16,136 nt of DNA from assembly GCA_964565665.1 (NCBI GenBank), contig CAZMFZ010000089.1, forward strand, positions 1 to 16,136. The letters are read 5' to 3'. Source of the DNA: CAZMFZ01 sp964565665 (GTDB lineage Bacteria; Bacteroidota; Bacteroidia; Cytophagales; UBA9547). Numbering within the stretch: the stretch's first letter is position 1; each line of letters starts with the position of its first letter. A model generated the notes under the pieces. That model had not been told where the DNA came from and searched no databases. It saw only the letters and a list, made by a program, of their open reading frames with translations. Made by a program: the position numbers and the translations under genes. Positions 7,955 through 14,403 of the stretch are shown one piece after another.

Positions 7955-8856
7955 ATATTTATTTGTGTGGAATTGTCTAAAGCAGGAGCTAATATATTTA
8001 CGCTTTGCGGATTTACTTTAATATGAATAAACTGGGCTTGCCTTTCCATGTCGTCAAATATAAAATTATCGACCTCAGGAAGCTCAATCATAATTTCGCT
8101 GCACTTCCAATGCTTTAATACCTCCGACTCTGTTTGTAATAATGTGCTTCCGGCCACTCTTAGTAAAGAAAGGAAATCGGTGTTGTCAAGCATTATCACA
8201 TCAAAGAAACCATCATTTATGCTAATATCGGGCAAAAAAGAAAAACCTGCAATACCTATGCTTCCCGAATTGGTAACGGTAAGCGACACACCTTCTTGCT
8301 CAATTTCAACACCATCTATTTTCATTTTATAAAGTATGGGTTTGGCATTTGAGAGTGTTTCTAAAGCTGAAATGCCATAAGCTAGCTGCCCAAAACTATC
8401 TTTCAATCCTCTATCTGCATGGCTTACCATATCGGCCATAATGCCAAAGTTGATTCTAATCAAAAATGGCTCGCCATTCATGCAGCCAGTATCTATCTTT
8501 TTTATGGTTGCATTTTCATTCTTAAGCAATTCTATTGCGGCCACCGAATCGGTAGGTATACCCAATTCTTTGGCCATCACATTGGCAGTACCTCCAGGAA
8601 TAATAGCCATGGGCATATCTTTCCCAATCAAGGCTTGGGCTACTTGCACCACAGTGCCATCGCCACCATATACAGCTATAAGGTCTACATTTCCGATCAA
8701 CGAATTTATAGTAGAATTGATGTCGTGCTGCTTGGTGATGATGGTAGCATTCCAATCGATGCCTGTATTGAGAAAAGCCCTATGCAAATAATGAATGATA
8801 GGTTCTTCTGTACCCGAAGCGGGATTGATAATGACATGAATATTTTGAAATTTCAT
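7951..8856 (-). CDS. DagK/YegS-type lipid kinase (diacylglycerol kinase family)
   Basis: 301-residue soluble kinase of the diacylglycerol/sphingosine kinase superfamily. The nucleotide-binding landmarks are INPASG (10-15), GGDGT (64-68) and PGGTAN (87-92). The C-terminal beta-sandwich shows INDGFFDV (213-220) and a DDMER motif (268-272) where relatives usually have DGE. Length matches the family's usual 290-310. It probably phosphorylates diacylglycerol or a related lipid at the inner membrane surface. The start ATG at 8856 gives the expected MKFQNIHVIINPASG beginning. It shares four bases with the downstream phosphatase gene. Upstream lie two mobile elements and a hairpin, so its promoter must sit in the 74 bases before the hairpin or come from leuB read-through; I see no TAnnTTTG match there. 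Confidence 0.9.
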   Translation of the reverse strand: MKFQNIHVIINPASGTEEPIIHYLHRAFLNTGIDWNATIITKQHDINSTINSLIGNVDLIAVYGGDGTVVQVAQALIGKDMPMAIIPGGTANVMAKELGIPTDSVAAIELLKNENATIKKIDTGCMNGEPFLIRINFGIMADMVSHADRGLKDSFGQLAYGISALETLSNAKPILYKMKIDGVEIEQEGVSLTVTNSGSIGIAGFSFLPDISINDGFFDVIMLDNTDFLSLLRVAGSTLLQTESEVLKHWKCSEIMIELPEVDNFIFDDMERQAQFIHIKVNPQSVNILAPALDNSTQINI

Positions 8857-8937
8857 TTAAGTGGCTGCTATTTTGAGATGATGTTGCATCTGTAGTGCTA
8901 ATAATTCACTATAAAACCTTGCCAAGAGAAGTAGAAC

Positions 8938-8964
8938 TTCCCGAAAGTTTTAATCTTTCGGGAA
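8938..8964. other. Perfect 10-bp stem hairpin upstream of the lipid kinase
   Basis: TTCCCGAAAG (8938-8947) and CTTTCGGGAA (8955-8964) form a perfect stem with a 7-nt loop. No U-tract follows on either strand, so it is not a canonical terminator. It lies between leuB and the lipid kinase, directly beside mobile element A, and could be an mRNA-processing or termination hairpin for leuB transcripts. Confidence 0.5.
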
Positions 8965-8971
8965 ATATAAT

Positions 8972-9061
8972 CAATGTCGTTTAGTTGAGCCTTTTTATCG
9001 ACCTCACCCCCTTCCCCTCTCCTACTGAGAGGGGAGTCGAAGGACAAACTAAACGACATTG
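8972..9061. mobile_element. MITE-like element, family 1 copy A (90 bp)
   Basis: The ends are a perfect inverted repeat, CAATGTCGTTTAGTT (8972-8986) against 9047-9061; one further flanking base pair also matches. Inside are a second pairing TCGAC/GTCGA (8998-9002, 9036-9040) and a core hairpin CCCCTCTC/GAGAGGGG (9014-9021, 9027-9034). It is the same length as copy B at 14715-14804 and about 80% identical by eye. The flanks AAATATAAT (8963-8971) and AAATATGAG (9062-9070) match at 7 of 9 positions, a probable decayed target duplication. It encodes no protein, so it would need a transposase supplied elsewhere. Confidence 0.75.
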
Positions 9062-9093
9062 AAATATGAGTATGAAGTAATTTACGATTGAAT

Positions 9094-9103
9094 ATAAATC
9101 AAT
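9094..9103. repeat. Left target-site duplication of element C
   Basis: ATAAATCAAT, repeated exactly at 9241-9250 on the other side of element C. Confidence 0.75.
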
Positions 9104-9240
9104 AGAATAGCTCAGATAGCTGCTAATTGCTTGTTTTTGACCTCACCCCAACCCTTGCACACATTCTCGCTCAAAACTTCGTTTTGTCGTGAAAAGGAGA
9201 GGGGCTTTTTAAAGCGGAAAGTAGCTATCTGGGCTATTCC
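9104..9240. mobile_element. MITE-like element, family 2 copy C (137 bp)
   Basis: The termini are an 18-bp inverted repeat with two mismatches: AGAATAGCTCAGATAGCT at 9104-9121, and on the right the reverse complement of GGAATAGCCCAGATAGCT, at 9223-9240. The element is bounded by a perfect 10-bp direct repeat, ATAAATCAAT, at 9094-9103 and 9241-9250. The interior holds ACCTCACCCC (9140-9149), a small CAAAAC/GTTTTG hairpin (9172-9177, 9181-9186) and GAGAGGGG (9197-9204). The terminal repeats are unrelated to copies A and B although the core is shared. No open frame of note is inside. The right end falls 10 bp before the leuB stop region. Confidence 0.78.
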
Positions 9241-9250
9241 ATAAATCAAT
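9241..9250. repeat. Right target-site duplication of element C
   Basis: ATAAATCAAT, an exact copy of 9094-9103. It ends 9 bp from the leuB stop codon, so the insertion landed just downstream of leuB. Confidence 0.75.
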
Positions 9251-9259
9251 TTTTACCTT

Positions 9260-10330
9260 TCATAACCTATCTACCACTTTTTGCCCCATAGCATTTGTAC
9301 CTAGTATTTTATCGTTAGGGGTGCTTTTATCAGCAATATCACCTGTGCGGTAGCCATCTTTTAAGGTTTTATCTACCGCTGCAATAATATTATCGGCCTC
9401 AGCTTTCAAACCGAATGAAATATCAAGCAACAATGCTGCCGAAAGTATAGATGCCAGTGGATTTGCCAAGCCTTTGCCTGCAATATCGTGTGCCGAACCG
9501 TGAATAGGTTCGTAAAATCCAATGCTATCGCCAATAGATGCAGAAGCAAGCATACCCATAGACCCTGCTATTTGCGAAGCTTCATCAGTGAGAATATCGC
9601 CAAACAAATTGGCTGTAAGCACTACATCAAATTTCTTAGGATCTTTGATTAATTGCATGGCTGCATTGTCGATAAACATGTGTTCGACTGTAATTTCAGG
9701 ATAGCGTTTGGCTACCTCCTGCACCACTTCACGCCACAAACGAGAAGTTTCCAACACATTGGCTTTGTCTACCGAACACAACGTTTTCTTTCTGGTTTTA
9801 GCAGCTTCAAATGCTTTTATGGCAATACGTTCTATCTCATAAGCCGAATAAATCATCAAATCTGAAGCTGTTTTGCGGTCTTCGCTTCGTTTTTTCTCTC
9901 CAAAATATATATCGCCCGTCAATTCTCTAAAAAACAGAATATCGGAGCCTTTTAGTATTTCAGGTTTTATGCTTGAGGCACCTAACAATTCATCAAAAAG
10001 CTTGATTGGACGCAAATTGGCATAAAGACCCAGTTCTTTTCTGATTTTCAAAAGGCCTTGTTCGGGTCTCACTTTGGCGGCAGGGTCGTTGTCGTATTTG
10101 ATATGACCTATCGCTCCAAACAAAATTGCATCAGAAGCTTTGGCTTTGGCTAATGTTTCGTCTGGCAAGGGATTTCCAGTAGCCTCAATAGCGGTATGCC
10201 CCATTATGGCCTCATCGAAGGTAAATTGATGCTGGTATTTAGCTCCAATGGTTTCTATTACTTTCTTGCCCCAAGTAGTTACCTCTTGGCCTATGCCATC
10301 GCCCGGAATTACTAATATTTTTTTATTCAT
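9260..10330 (-). CDS. leuB: 3-isopropylmalate dehydrogenase
   Basis: 356-residue cytoplasmic enzyme of leucine synthesis, oxidising and decarboxylating (2R,3S)-3-isopropylmalate to 2-oxoisocaproate with NAD+ and a divalent metal. Length fits the family (350-365). Visible landmarks are GDGIG (10-14), substrate arginines R97, R107 and R135, Y142, K189, the metal-binding aspartates D221, D245 and D249 within NLFGDILTDEASQIAGSMGM, and the NAD loop HGSAHDIAGKGLANP (277-291). The last has His where many relatives have Pro, before the NAD-preferring Asp283. The surrounding motif and ELTGDIYFG favour LeuB over isocitrate or tartrate dehydrogenase. leuA, leuC and leuD are not next to it here, so it is separated from the usual cluster. 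The ATG at 10330 gives MNKKILVIPGDGIG. Elements A and C lie directly downstream. Confidence 0.95.
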   Translation of the reverse strand: MNKKILVIPGDGIGQEVTTWGKKVIETIGAKYQHQFTFDEAIMGHTAIEATGNPLPDETLAKAKASDAILFGAIGHIKYDNDPAAKVRPEQGLLKIRKELGLYANLRPIKLFDELLGASSIKPEILKGSDILFFRELTGDIYFGEKKRSEDRKTASDLMIYSAYEIERIAIKAFEAAKTRKKTLCSVDKANVLETSRLWREVVQEVAKRYPEITVEHMFIDNAAMQLIKDPKKFDVVLTANLFGDILTDEASQIAGSMGMLASASIGDSIGFYEPIHGSAHDIAGKGLANPLASILSAALLLDISFGLKAEADNIIAAVDKTLKDGYRTGDIADKSTPNDKILGTNAMGQKVVDRL

Positions 10331-10635
10331 CGAAATAAAGTCTACAACCCTTATGGGCGTTTTTTAATGAAATTGTGAAATTATAAAAATGGCTGTAAAG
10401 ATAGAATCAAAAGTATGTAACCAAATCAACATTAGGGATATGGTTACTTTTTTACTAAGTAAATGTGGTTTATTACAAGCATTTTGTATTTCAAAAATAT
10501 AACTTTTTAGCCATTGTCAGAGAACACAAAAGTGATGATTAAAATGAAAACATGCCCTAACTCAGCGAAAACGCGACATTAATATCTGTGGCACACTTTT
10601 TTAACAAAACTGCTAATGTTAAATAATTATGAAAC
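10331..10635. other. Divergent regulatory gap between leuB and the lytic transglycosylase
   Basis: This 305-bp gap contains no open frame worth calling. It carries the leuB promoter candidates (10396-10425) on the minus strand. On the plus strand I see no convincing promoter for the transglycosylase; the nearest approximation is TATCTGTG around 10583, two bases from consensus in the wrong places. No riboswitch or leader-peptide attenuator is apparent for leuB. Confidence 0.4.
10396..10425 (-). promoter_or_regulatory. leuB promoter candidates
   Basis: On the minus strand, TTTG (10422-10425) is followed after 18 nt by TATCTTTA (10396-10403), one base from TAnnTTTG, a well-spaced -33/-7 pair. 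A perfect TAnnTTTG match, TACTTTTG, lies between them at 10408-10415 but lacks a spaced -33 box. Either gives a leader of 60-75 nt before leuB. Confidence 0.45.
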
Positions 10636-11523
10636 ATGCAAACCTATATAAAAATTTTATTAACGCTTATTCCTTTGGTTTCTCTCACTTCGGTAACCAA
10701 CTATTATAGCAGCACGGTAAATAAAGACGATACGATTTCTAAAGAATCTCAATCACAATCTATTACGAAAAAAGAAGTAGATGCCATAAAGGAAACTATG
10801 CCATTTGCAGATTCTATCATTGGCAATTATAAACTGAGCAAGGAGCCTTGCAATTCGGAAAATTTCTTAAAAACAACTGTACCCATAGTTTCGAAAAGAT
10901 TTTACAAACGCCACCAAATAAAACACATCAAACATAGAATTGAGAGAATTTACTCAAAATATGGCGATTATATTAAAAAGGCATCTGCTCTAACTCAAGT
11001 GCCAGAAAATCTTATTGTATCCATAATATTCATAGAAAGTAATGGACATGAGAGAAGTTTGAATAAAAAATCGGGTGCTACTGGACTTATGCAACTTACC
11101 CAAAGTTCGTGCAGCGATATATTGTATTTGAAAAACAAAATGGGGCAGCTAACTCAGATTGAAAAACATATCATTAAAAAAAGCTTGGGTAATAGGCTGG
11201 ATTGCATATTGGGTATGCAACACATGGGGCAAAAGAAACTTTGCAATGGCAAAACTGGCTTCAATGTAAGTGAAGAAGATCTATATAACCCTGAATTTAA
11301 CATTTTGTGTGGGGCTATATTTTTAAGTGTATTGATAGAAAACCATACAGAAAAAGGCTTGGTAAGGCTTGATAAAATAGTGGCTGGCTATAGTGTGGGG
11401 CTTTTTTCTAAAATAAAAGGCAAAACACCCGAGGAAGTAATGCAATACACTAATAAAGAAACACGCTCATACATTGAAAAACTCGCAGGTACTAATGGAG
11501 TATTAAGGGTAATGTCGATTTAA
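10636..11523 (+). CDS. Exported lytic murein transglycosylase (SLT domain)
   Basis: 295-residue protein that probably cleaves peptidoglycan glycan strands non-hydrolytically in the periplasm. Residues 3-20 are a hydrophobic signal segment preceded by one Lys, then a low-complexity Ser/Lys linker to about 50. The soluble lytic transglycosylase domain runs from about 105 to 260: TQVPENLIVSIIFIESNG places the catalytic Glu at E134 followed by Ser135, then the GATGLMQLTQ motif (147-156) and a late AGYSVG segment (250-255) matching the usual AYNAG region. An insert of about 60 residues with cysteines C159, C190, C203 and C225 separates the two halves. The ATG at 10636 is chosen because the ATG at 10629 is in another frame. 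It stands alone, divergent from leuB. Confidence 0.85.
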   Translation: MQTYIKILLTLIPLVSLTSVTNYYSSTVNKDDTISKESQSQSITKKEVDAIKETMPFADSIIGNYKLSKEPCNSENFLKTTVPIVSKRFYKRHQIKHIKHRIERIYSKYGDYIKKASALTQVPENLIVSIIFIESNGHERSLNKKSGATGLMQLTQSSCSDILYLKNKMGQLTQIEKHIIKKSLGNRLDCILGMQHMGQKKLCNGKTGFNVSEEDLYNPEFNILCGAIFLSVLIENHTEKGLVRLDKIVAGYSVGLFSKIKGKTPEEVMQYTNKETRSYIEKLAGTNGVLRVMSI

Positions 11524-11530
11524 AGAAGGC

Positions 11531-11558
11531 AATCAATGCTTAAATTTATACATTGATT
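11531..11558. terminator. Weak bidirectional hairpin after the transglycosylase
   Basis: AATCAATG (11531-11538) and CATTGATT (11551-11558) form a perfect 8-bp stem with a 12-nt loop, 8 bases past the transglycosylase stop and just before the end of the convergent DUF486 pseudogene. The stem is AT-rich and lacks a strong U-tract. Confidence 0.35.
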
Positions 11559-11563
11559 TGTAC

Positions 11564-11930
11564 TTATTTCTTAAATACAAAATACACAGCCAATACGATT
11601 AAGCAAAATGCGATTACATAATTCCAACTGAACTCTTTTGATTTAAACAAGCATATAGCCGTGATTAAAAACACCACTAGCGAAATTACCTCCTGAATTA
11701 CTTTGAGCTGGAAAAGATTGAACGGGCCTCCATTTTCTATAAACCCTATATTATTTGCTGGCACTTGAAGCGCATATTAAAAAAACCCAAGCCCCAGCTT
11801 ATTAAATTAACTCCCACTAAACCAATGCCTTCCAACCACGATATTTTATTGAATTGTAGTGGCCGTACCAAGCCAATGTCCTAAAGAAATTTGACAAGAG
11901 TAGTAGAAAAATAGTATCTAAACCCTTCAT
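11564..11930 (-). pseudogene. Broken DUF486 (DMT-superfamily-like) small membrane protein
   Basis: Read across frames on the minus strand, 11930 to 11564 encodes a typical DUF486 protein of about 120 residues. The N-terminus is MKGLDTIFLLLLSNFFRTLAWYGH, then in a second frame ISWLEGIGLVGVNLISWGLGFF, then in a third YALQVPANNIGF followed by the open stretch FNLFQLKVIQEVISLVVF to AVYFVFKK. Two frameshifts separate the parts (near 11855, and near 11780 in a T run). In the last frame the codon before YALQ is TAA where relatives have an acidic residue, probably GAA mutated to TAA. With several independent lesions it is a pseudogene and not one sequencing error. DUF486 proteins are four-helix membrane proteins of unknown function. 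Confidence 0.75.
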
Positions 11931-12030
11931 CAAATTAATAGTGTAACTTATATAAACGCAAATATTTACTATTGTAAACTTAAAGTTAAGGATTTTTAGC
12001 ACCAAGAAAAGATTTCCACACTGCAGTATG

Positions 12031-12118
12031 TTATCCACAGCGATGTTATTTATAAACGATAATTAATTGATTGTCAATAGATTGAAAATATCTTAAAAAA
12101 CATAAAAAATGTGGATAA
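12031..12118. other. Two convergent perfect DnaA boxes in an AT-rich gap (candidate oriC or DnaA site)
   Basis: TTATCCACA at 12031-12039 and TGTGGATAA at 12110-12118 are perfect consensus DnaA boxes in opposite orientation, 70 bp apart, with strongly AT-rich DNA between and after them. A near match, TGTGTATAT (12175-12183), follows. They lie in the intergenic gap between a pseudogene and trpS. I find no other perfect box in the window. Two boxes are fewer than a typical oriC, so a DnaA-titration or regulatory site is also possible. Confidence 0.4.
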
Positions 12119-12301
12119 TTCACTCTATAATTTTTTTGTACAATGGTAGGGCTTAAAATAAGCTTTTTTTAGTATGTGTATATCGGTAAAGTACAATTTC
12201 AAGAGTTCTACATAAATATACTTGATTTTTTTACAAACCTTCAATAGATTTTTAGTTGTGCCATTGAATTAGCAACTTTGTGAAAAGTTTATTATTTCAT
12301 A
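12039..12301. other. AT-rich intergenic region upstream of trpS
   Basis: No gene is seen. Apart from the DnaA boxes it holds a short hairpin followed by seven T (GCTTA/TAAGC at 12151-12163, T run 12164-12170), which resembles a weak terminator on the plus strand without an obvious transcript to end. CAACTTTG (12273-12280), one base off TAnnTTTG and 21 nt before the trpS ATG, is the best trpS promoter candidate. Confidence 0.35.
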
Positions 12302-13270
12302 ATGGCACGTATACTTACCGGAATTCAGTCGAGCGGAAAACCACATTTGGGCAATATTTTGGGGGCTATAAAGCCTGCTATTGAGCTATCGAAAGATACA
12401 AATAACGATTCTTTATTTTTCATTGCCGATCTGCATTCCCTCACCACTGTTCGTGACCCTCAACTACTAAAAACCAACACCCATTCGGTAGCTGCCGCAT
12501 GGCTAGCTTTTGGCTTCGATACCAATAAAAATATTTTTTACAGGCAATCAGACATTCCTCAAGTGACAGAATTGGCTTGGTATCTGGGCTGCATTACGCC
12601 ATTTCCAATGCTTGCCAATGCCCATTCTTTTAAAGATAAATCTGAAAAATTAGCAGATGTAAATGCTGGATTATTCACCTATCCGGTGCTGATGGCCTGC
12701 GACATATTGCTTTATGATGGTGAATTTGTGCCAGTGGGGAGAGACCAAAAGCAACATTTAGAAATGGCTCGAGATATGGCGGAGAAATTCAATAGTATGT
12801 ATGGCGATACTTTTGTGGTGCCACAAGCAAGGATTTCAGAAAGTATAATGACTATTCCGGGTACTGATGGGCAGAAAATGAGCAAATCGTATGGCAACAT
12901 AATAGATATATTTCAAGACGACAAAGCTTTGCTGAAAAATGTAAAGTTGATAGAAACCGATTCTACGCCCTTGGAGGAGCCTAAAAATCCTGATAATTGC
13001 ACAGTATTCAAACTCTATGCTTTAGTTGCTAAGCCTGATGAGGTAGTTGAAATGCGAGGTAAATACCTGGCTGGAAACTACGGCTATGGCCATGCCAAAC
13101 AGGAATTATATGAATGTTTGCTACGCACTTATGCAAAAGAGCGGGAACTCTACACTTATTATATAAGTAACCTTCATGAGCTGGAAGCTAAGCTGAATGT
13201 GGGAGCTGAAAAAGCCAGGGCTATTGCCTTGCCAAAATTGCAACTTGTGAGGGCAAAGCTGGGATTATAA
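12302..13270 (+). CDS. trpS: Tryptophanyl-tRNA synthetase
   Basis: 322-residue class I aminoacyl-tRNA synthetase, charging tRNA-Trp in the cytoplasm; length is normal for the bacterial enzyme (320-340). The HIGH signature appears as PHLGN (14-18) after RILTGIQSSGK. MACDILLYD (131-139) contains the Asp that reads the indole nitrogen (D134 here). PVGRDQKQHLE (144-154) is the conserved loop, and KMSKS is exact at 192-196 within DGQKMSKSYGNII. The C-terminal helical tRNA-binding part is complete. The ATG at 12302 gives MARILTGIQ, the usual start. It is followed by mtnN after 47 nt on the same strand without a visible terminator, so the two may be co-transcribed. Confidence 0.96.
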   Translation: MARILTGIQSSGKPHLGNILGAIKPAIELSKDTNNDSLFFIADLHSLTTVRDPQLLKTNTHSVAAAWLAFGFDTNKNIFYRQSDIPQVTELAWYLGCITPFPMLANAHSFKDKSEKLADVNAGLFTYPVLMACDILLYDGEFVPVGRDQKQHLEMARDMAEKFNSMYGDTFVVPQARISESIMTIPGTDGQKMSKSYGNIIDIFQDDKALLKNVKLIETDSTPLEEPKNPDNCTVFKLYALVAKPDEVVEMRGKYLAGNYGYGHAKQELYECLLRTYAKERELYTYYISNLHELEAKLNVGAEKARAIALPKLQLVRAKLGL

Positions 13271-13317
13271 ACTGTAAAAGGATTGAATTTTATGTATATC
13301 ACAAAGTCAACAACACA

Positions 13318-14067
13318 ATGGTAGGAATATTGGTACCTATGCCAGAGGAAATTGATTTGCTTCTGAGCCAAATGCAGGTAGAAAATGTAGTAGAGGCTGG
13401 AATGAGGCAATACTATGTAGGTACAATCAATGATAAAAAGGTGGTGGTGGCTTTGTCAAGAATTGGGAAAGTGGCTTCGGCTGTTACTGCTTCTTATCTC
13501 ATTACACATTTTCCAATCACCCAATTGATAGTGGCAGGCGTAGCGGGTGGAGCAGACGACAAACTCAACATTGGCGATGTCTGTATTGCCACCCAATGCA
13601 TTCAACACGATATGGATGCGAGTGGCCTCTTTCCTAAATTTGAAATTCCACTTTTAGGTGTCAAATATTTTCCTTCAATGCCTCTAATCATTGAAAAAGC
13701 AGAATTGGCAATTTTTAAATACCTTCTAAATGGCTTTTTTAATCAAATTCACGGTAACATTAGGAATGAATTCCTTTTAAATGATATTAAAGTTCACCAA
13801 GGCGTAATGGCAAGTGGCGATCAATTCATAGCAAGTGCAATGAAACTGGCTGAAATCAAAAAAGGCATTCCAGAGCTTTTATTTGTAGAAATGGAAGGGG
13901 CGGCTGTAGCCCAGGTTTGTTATGAATACAAAATTCCACTTTTAAACATCCGTATTATATCAGATAAAGCCAATGATACTGCCGCTGTAGATTTTCAAAA
14001 ATTTATTGACAATGTGGCTAAATTCATGATTTTGGGCGTTGTTACTCAATATTTAGATGAGATATAA
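13318..14067 (+). CDS. mtnN: 5'-methylthioadenosine/S-adenosylhomocysteine nucleosidase
   Basis: 249-residue nucleosidase that probably removes adenine from MTA and SAH, the by-products of SAM-dependent reactions and polyamine synthesis. PNP/UDP fold landmarks are MPEEID at the N-terminus (E11 matches the catalytic-site E12 of the E. coli enzyme), VAGVAGG (72-78), LNIGDVCIA (83-91), VEMEGAAVAQVC (190-201, ribose-binding Met192-Glu193) and the catalytic Asp in ISDKAN (D216). It is about 17 residues longer than the E. coli enzyme, owing to an insert around 115-160. Futalosine hydrolase (MqnB) is a close relative and cannot be fully excluded, but the ISDKAN and VEMEGAA motifs fit MtnN. The ATG at 13318 is used; the ATG at 13292 is out of frame. 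Confidence 0.82.
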   Translation: MVGILVPMPEEIDLLLSQMQVENVVEAGMRQYYVGTINDKKVVVALSRIGKVASAVTASYLITHFPITQLIVAGVAGGADDKLNIGDVCIATQCIQHDMDASGLFPKFEIPLLGVKYFPSMPLIIEKAELAIFKYLLNGFFNQIHGNIRNEFLLNDIKVHQGVMASGDQFIASAMKLAEIKKGIPELLFVEMEGAAVAQVCYEYKIPLLNIRIISDKANDTAAVDFQKFIDNVAKFMILGVVTQYLDEI

Positions 14068-14078
14068 AGTATGTCTTA

Positions 14079-14115
14079 CAATGTATACCTGCCAGCAGGT
14101 ACATAAATTACATTG
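14079..14115. repeat. Nested inverted repeat after mtnN
   Basis: TACCTGC (14086-14092) and GCAGGTA (14095-14101) form a perfect 7-bp stem with a 2-base loop, and an outer pair CAATGTA (14079-14085) and TACATTG (14109-14115) can pair after a 7-nt bulge. It starts 12 nt past the mtnN stop and may be its terminator, although no U-tract follows. It could also be a small repeated element or a regulator's palindrome. Confidence 0.4.
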
Positions 14116-14137
14116 AATATACCCTTGTAATGGGATG

Positions 14138-14166
14138 TTTGGGACTTTGGCACCTTTCTATATTTG
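14138..14166 (+). promoter_or_regulatory. Strong consensus promoter for the small plus-strand gene
   Basis: TTTG (14138-14141) and TATATTTG (14159-14166), separated by 17 nt, fit the Bacteroidota/Flavobacterium TTG-N17-23-TAnnTTTG consensus exactly. The predicted start near 14173 lies about 27 nt before the ATG at 14200. Confidence 0.6.
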
Positions 14167-14199
14167 TATGATCAATTAATCGTACAAATATTCAAACCC

Positions 14200-14385
14200 A
14201 TGATTTCAGCCATTACTACTTCTGCATTATCTCAATCGTTTGCCTTAAGAACGGGAATGCCAAAAGCCACGCTAAAAAACAATGCCCCAGCGCGGTATTT
14301 TGAAAATCTAGATGAAAAGATAGCTCCTGTGAAGTTGATAAATGTAGAAAACTCGTTCGAATTTTCGTTTGATGATATGTTTTAA
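14200..14385 (+). CDS. Small hypothetical protein, 61 residues
   Basis: An open frame beginning MISAITTSALSQSFALRTG and ending NSFEFSFDDMF. It has no signal peptide or membrane segment and no motif I know; the acidic-aromatic tail is distinctive. The frame stays open upstream to a TTG at 14164, but that lies inside the promoter, so the ATG at 14200 is the sensible start. Two things support it as real: a consensus promoter directly upstream, and a strong 19-bp hairpin 18 nt past the stop. It may be a small functional protein or the remnant of a longer gene. Function unknown. Confidence 0.45.
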   Translation: MISAITTSALSQSFALRTGMPKATLKNNAPARYFENLDEKIAPVKLINVENSFEFSFDDMF

Positions 14386-14403
14386 AAAATATTTCTTGTA
14401 TTG

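Noticed and set aside
8419..8895. 158- and 116-residue plus-strand frames opposite the lipid kinase
   Set aside because: Shadows of the kinase gene, whose conserved motifs prove the minus strand is coding.
8938..8964. Calling this hairpin a factor-independent terminator
   Set aside because: The stem is perfect but no U-tract follows on either strand.
8963..9250. CRISPR-like or tandem repeat array at the leuB/lipid kinase gap
   Set aside because: The repeats are inverted arms of two separate elements, with no regular spacer pattern.
10331..10400. Leader peptide or attenuator for leuB
   Set aside because: No leucine-rich short frame or alternative stems; only a 3-4 bp CCC/GGG pairing is visible.
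11817..12038. 73-residue minus-strand frame as an independent gene
   Set aside because: Only its last 37 residues look like protein, and these are the N-terminus of the DUF486 pseudogene starting at 11930; the upstream part is AT-rich noncoding DNA that also includes a DnaA box.
12126..12170. A small RNA between TATAAT and the T-run hairpin
   Set aside because: The implied transcript would be only about 20-40 nt and the promoter lacks the Bacteroidota signature.
13318..14067. Futalosine hydrolase (mqnB) call
   Set aside because: Related fold, but the MPEE, VEMEGAA and ISDKAN motifs fit MTA/SAH nucleosidase better.
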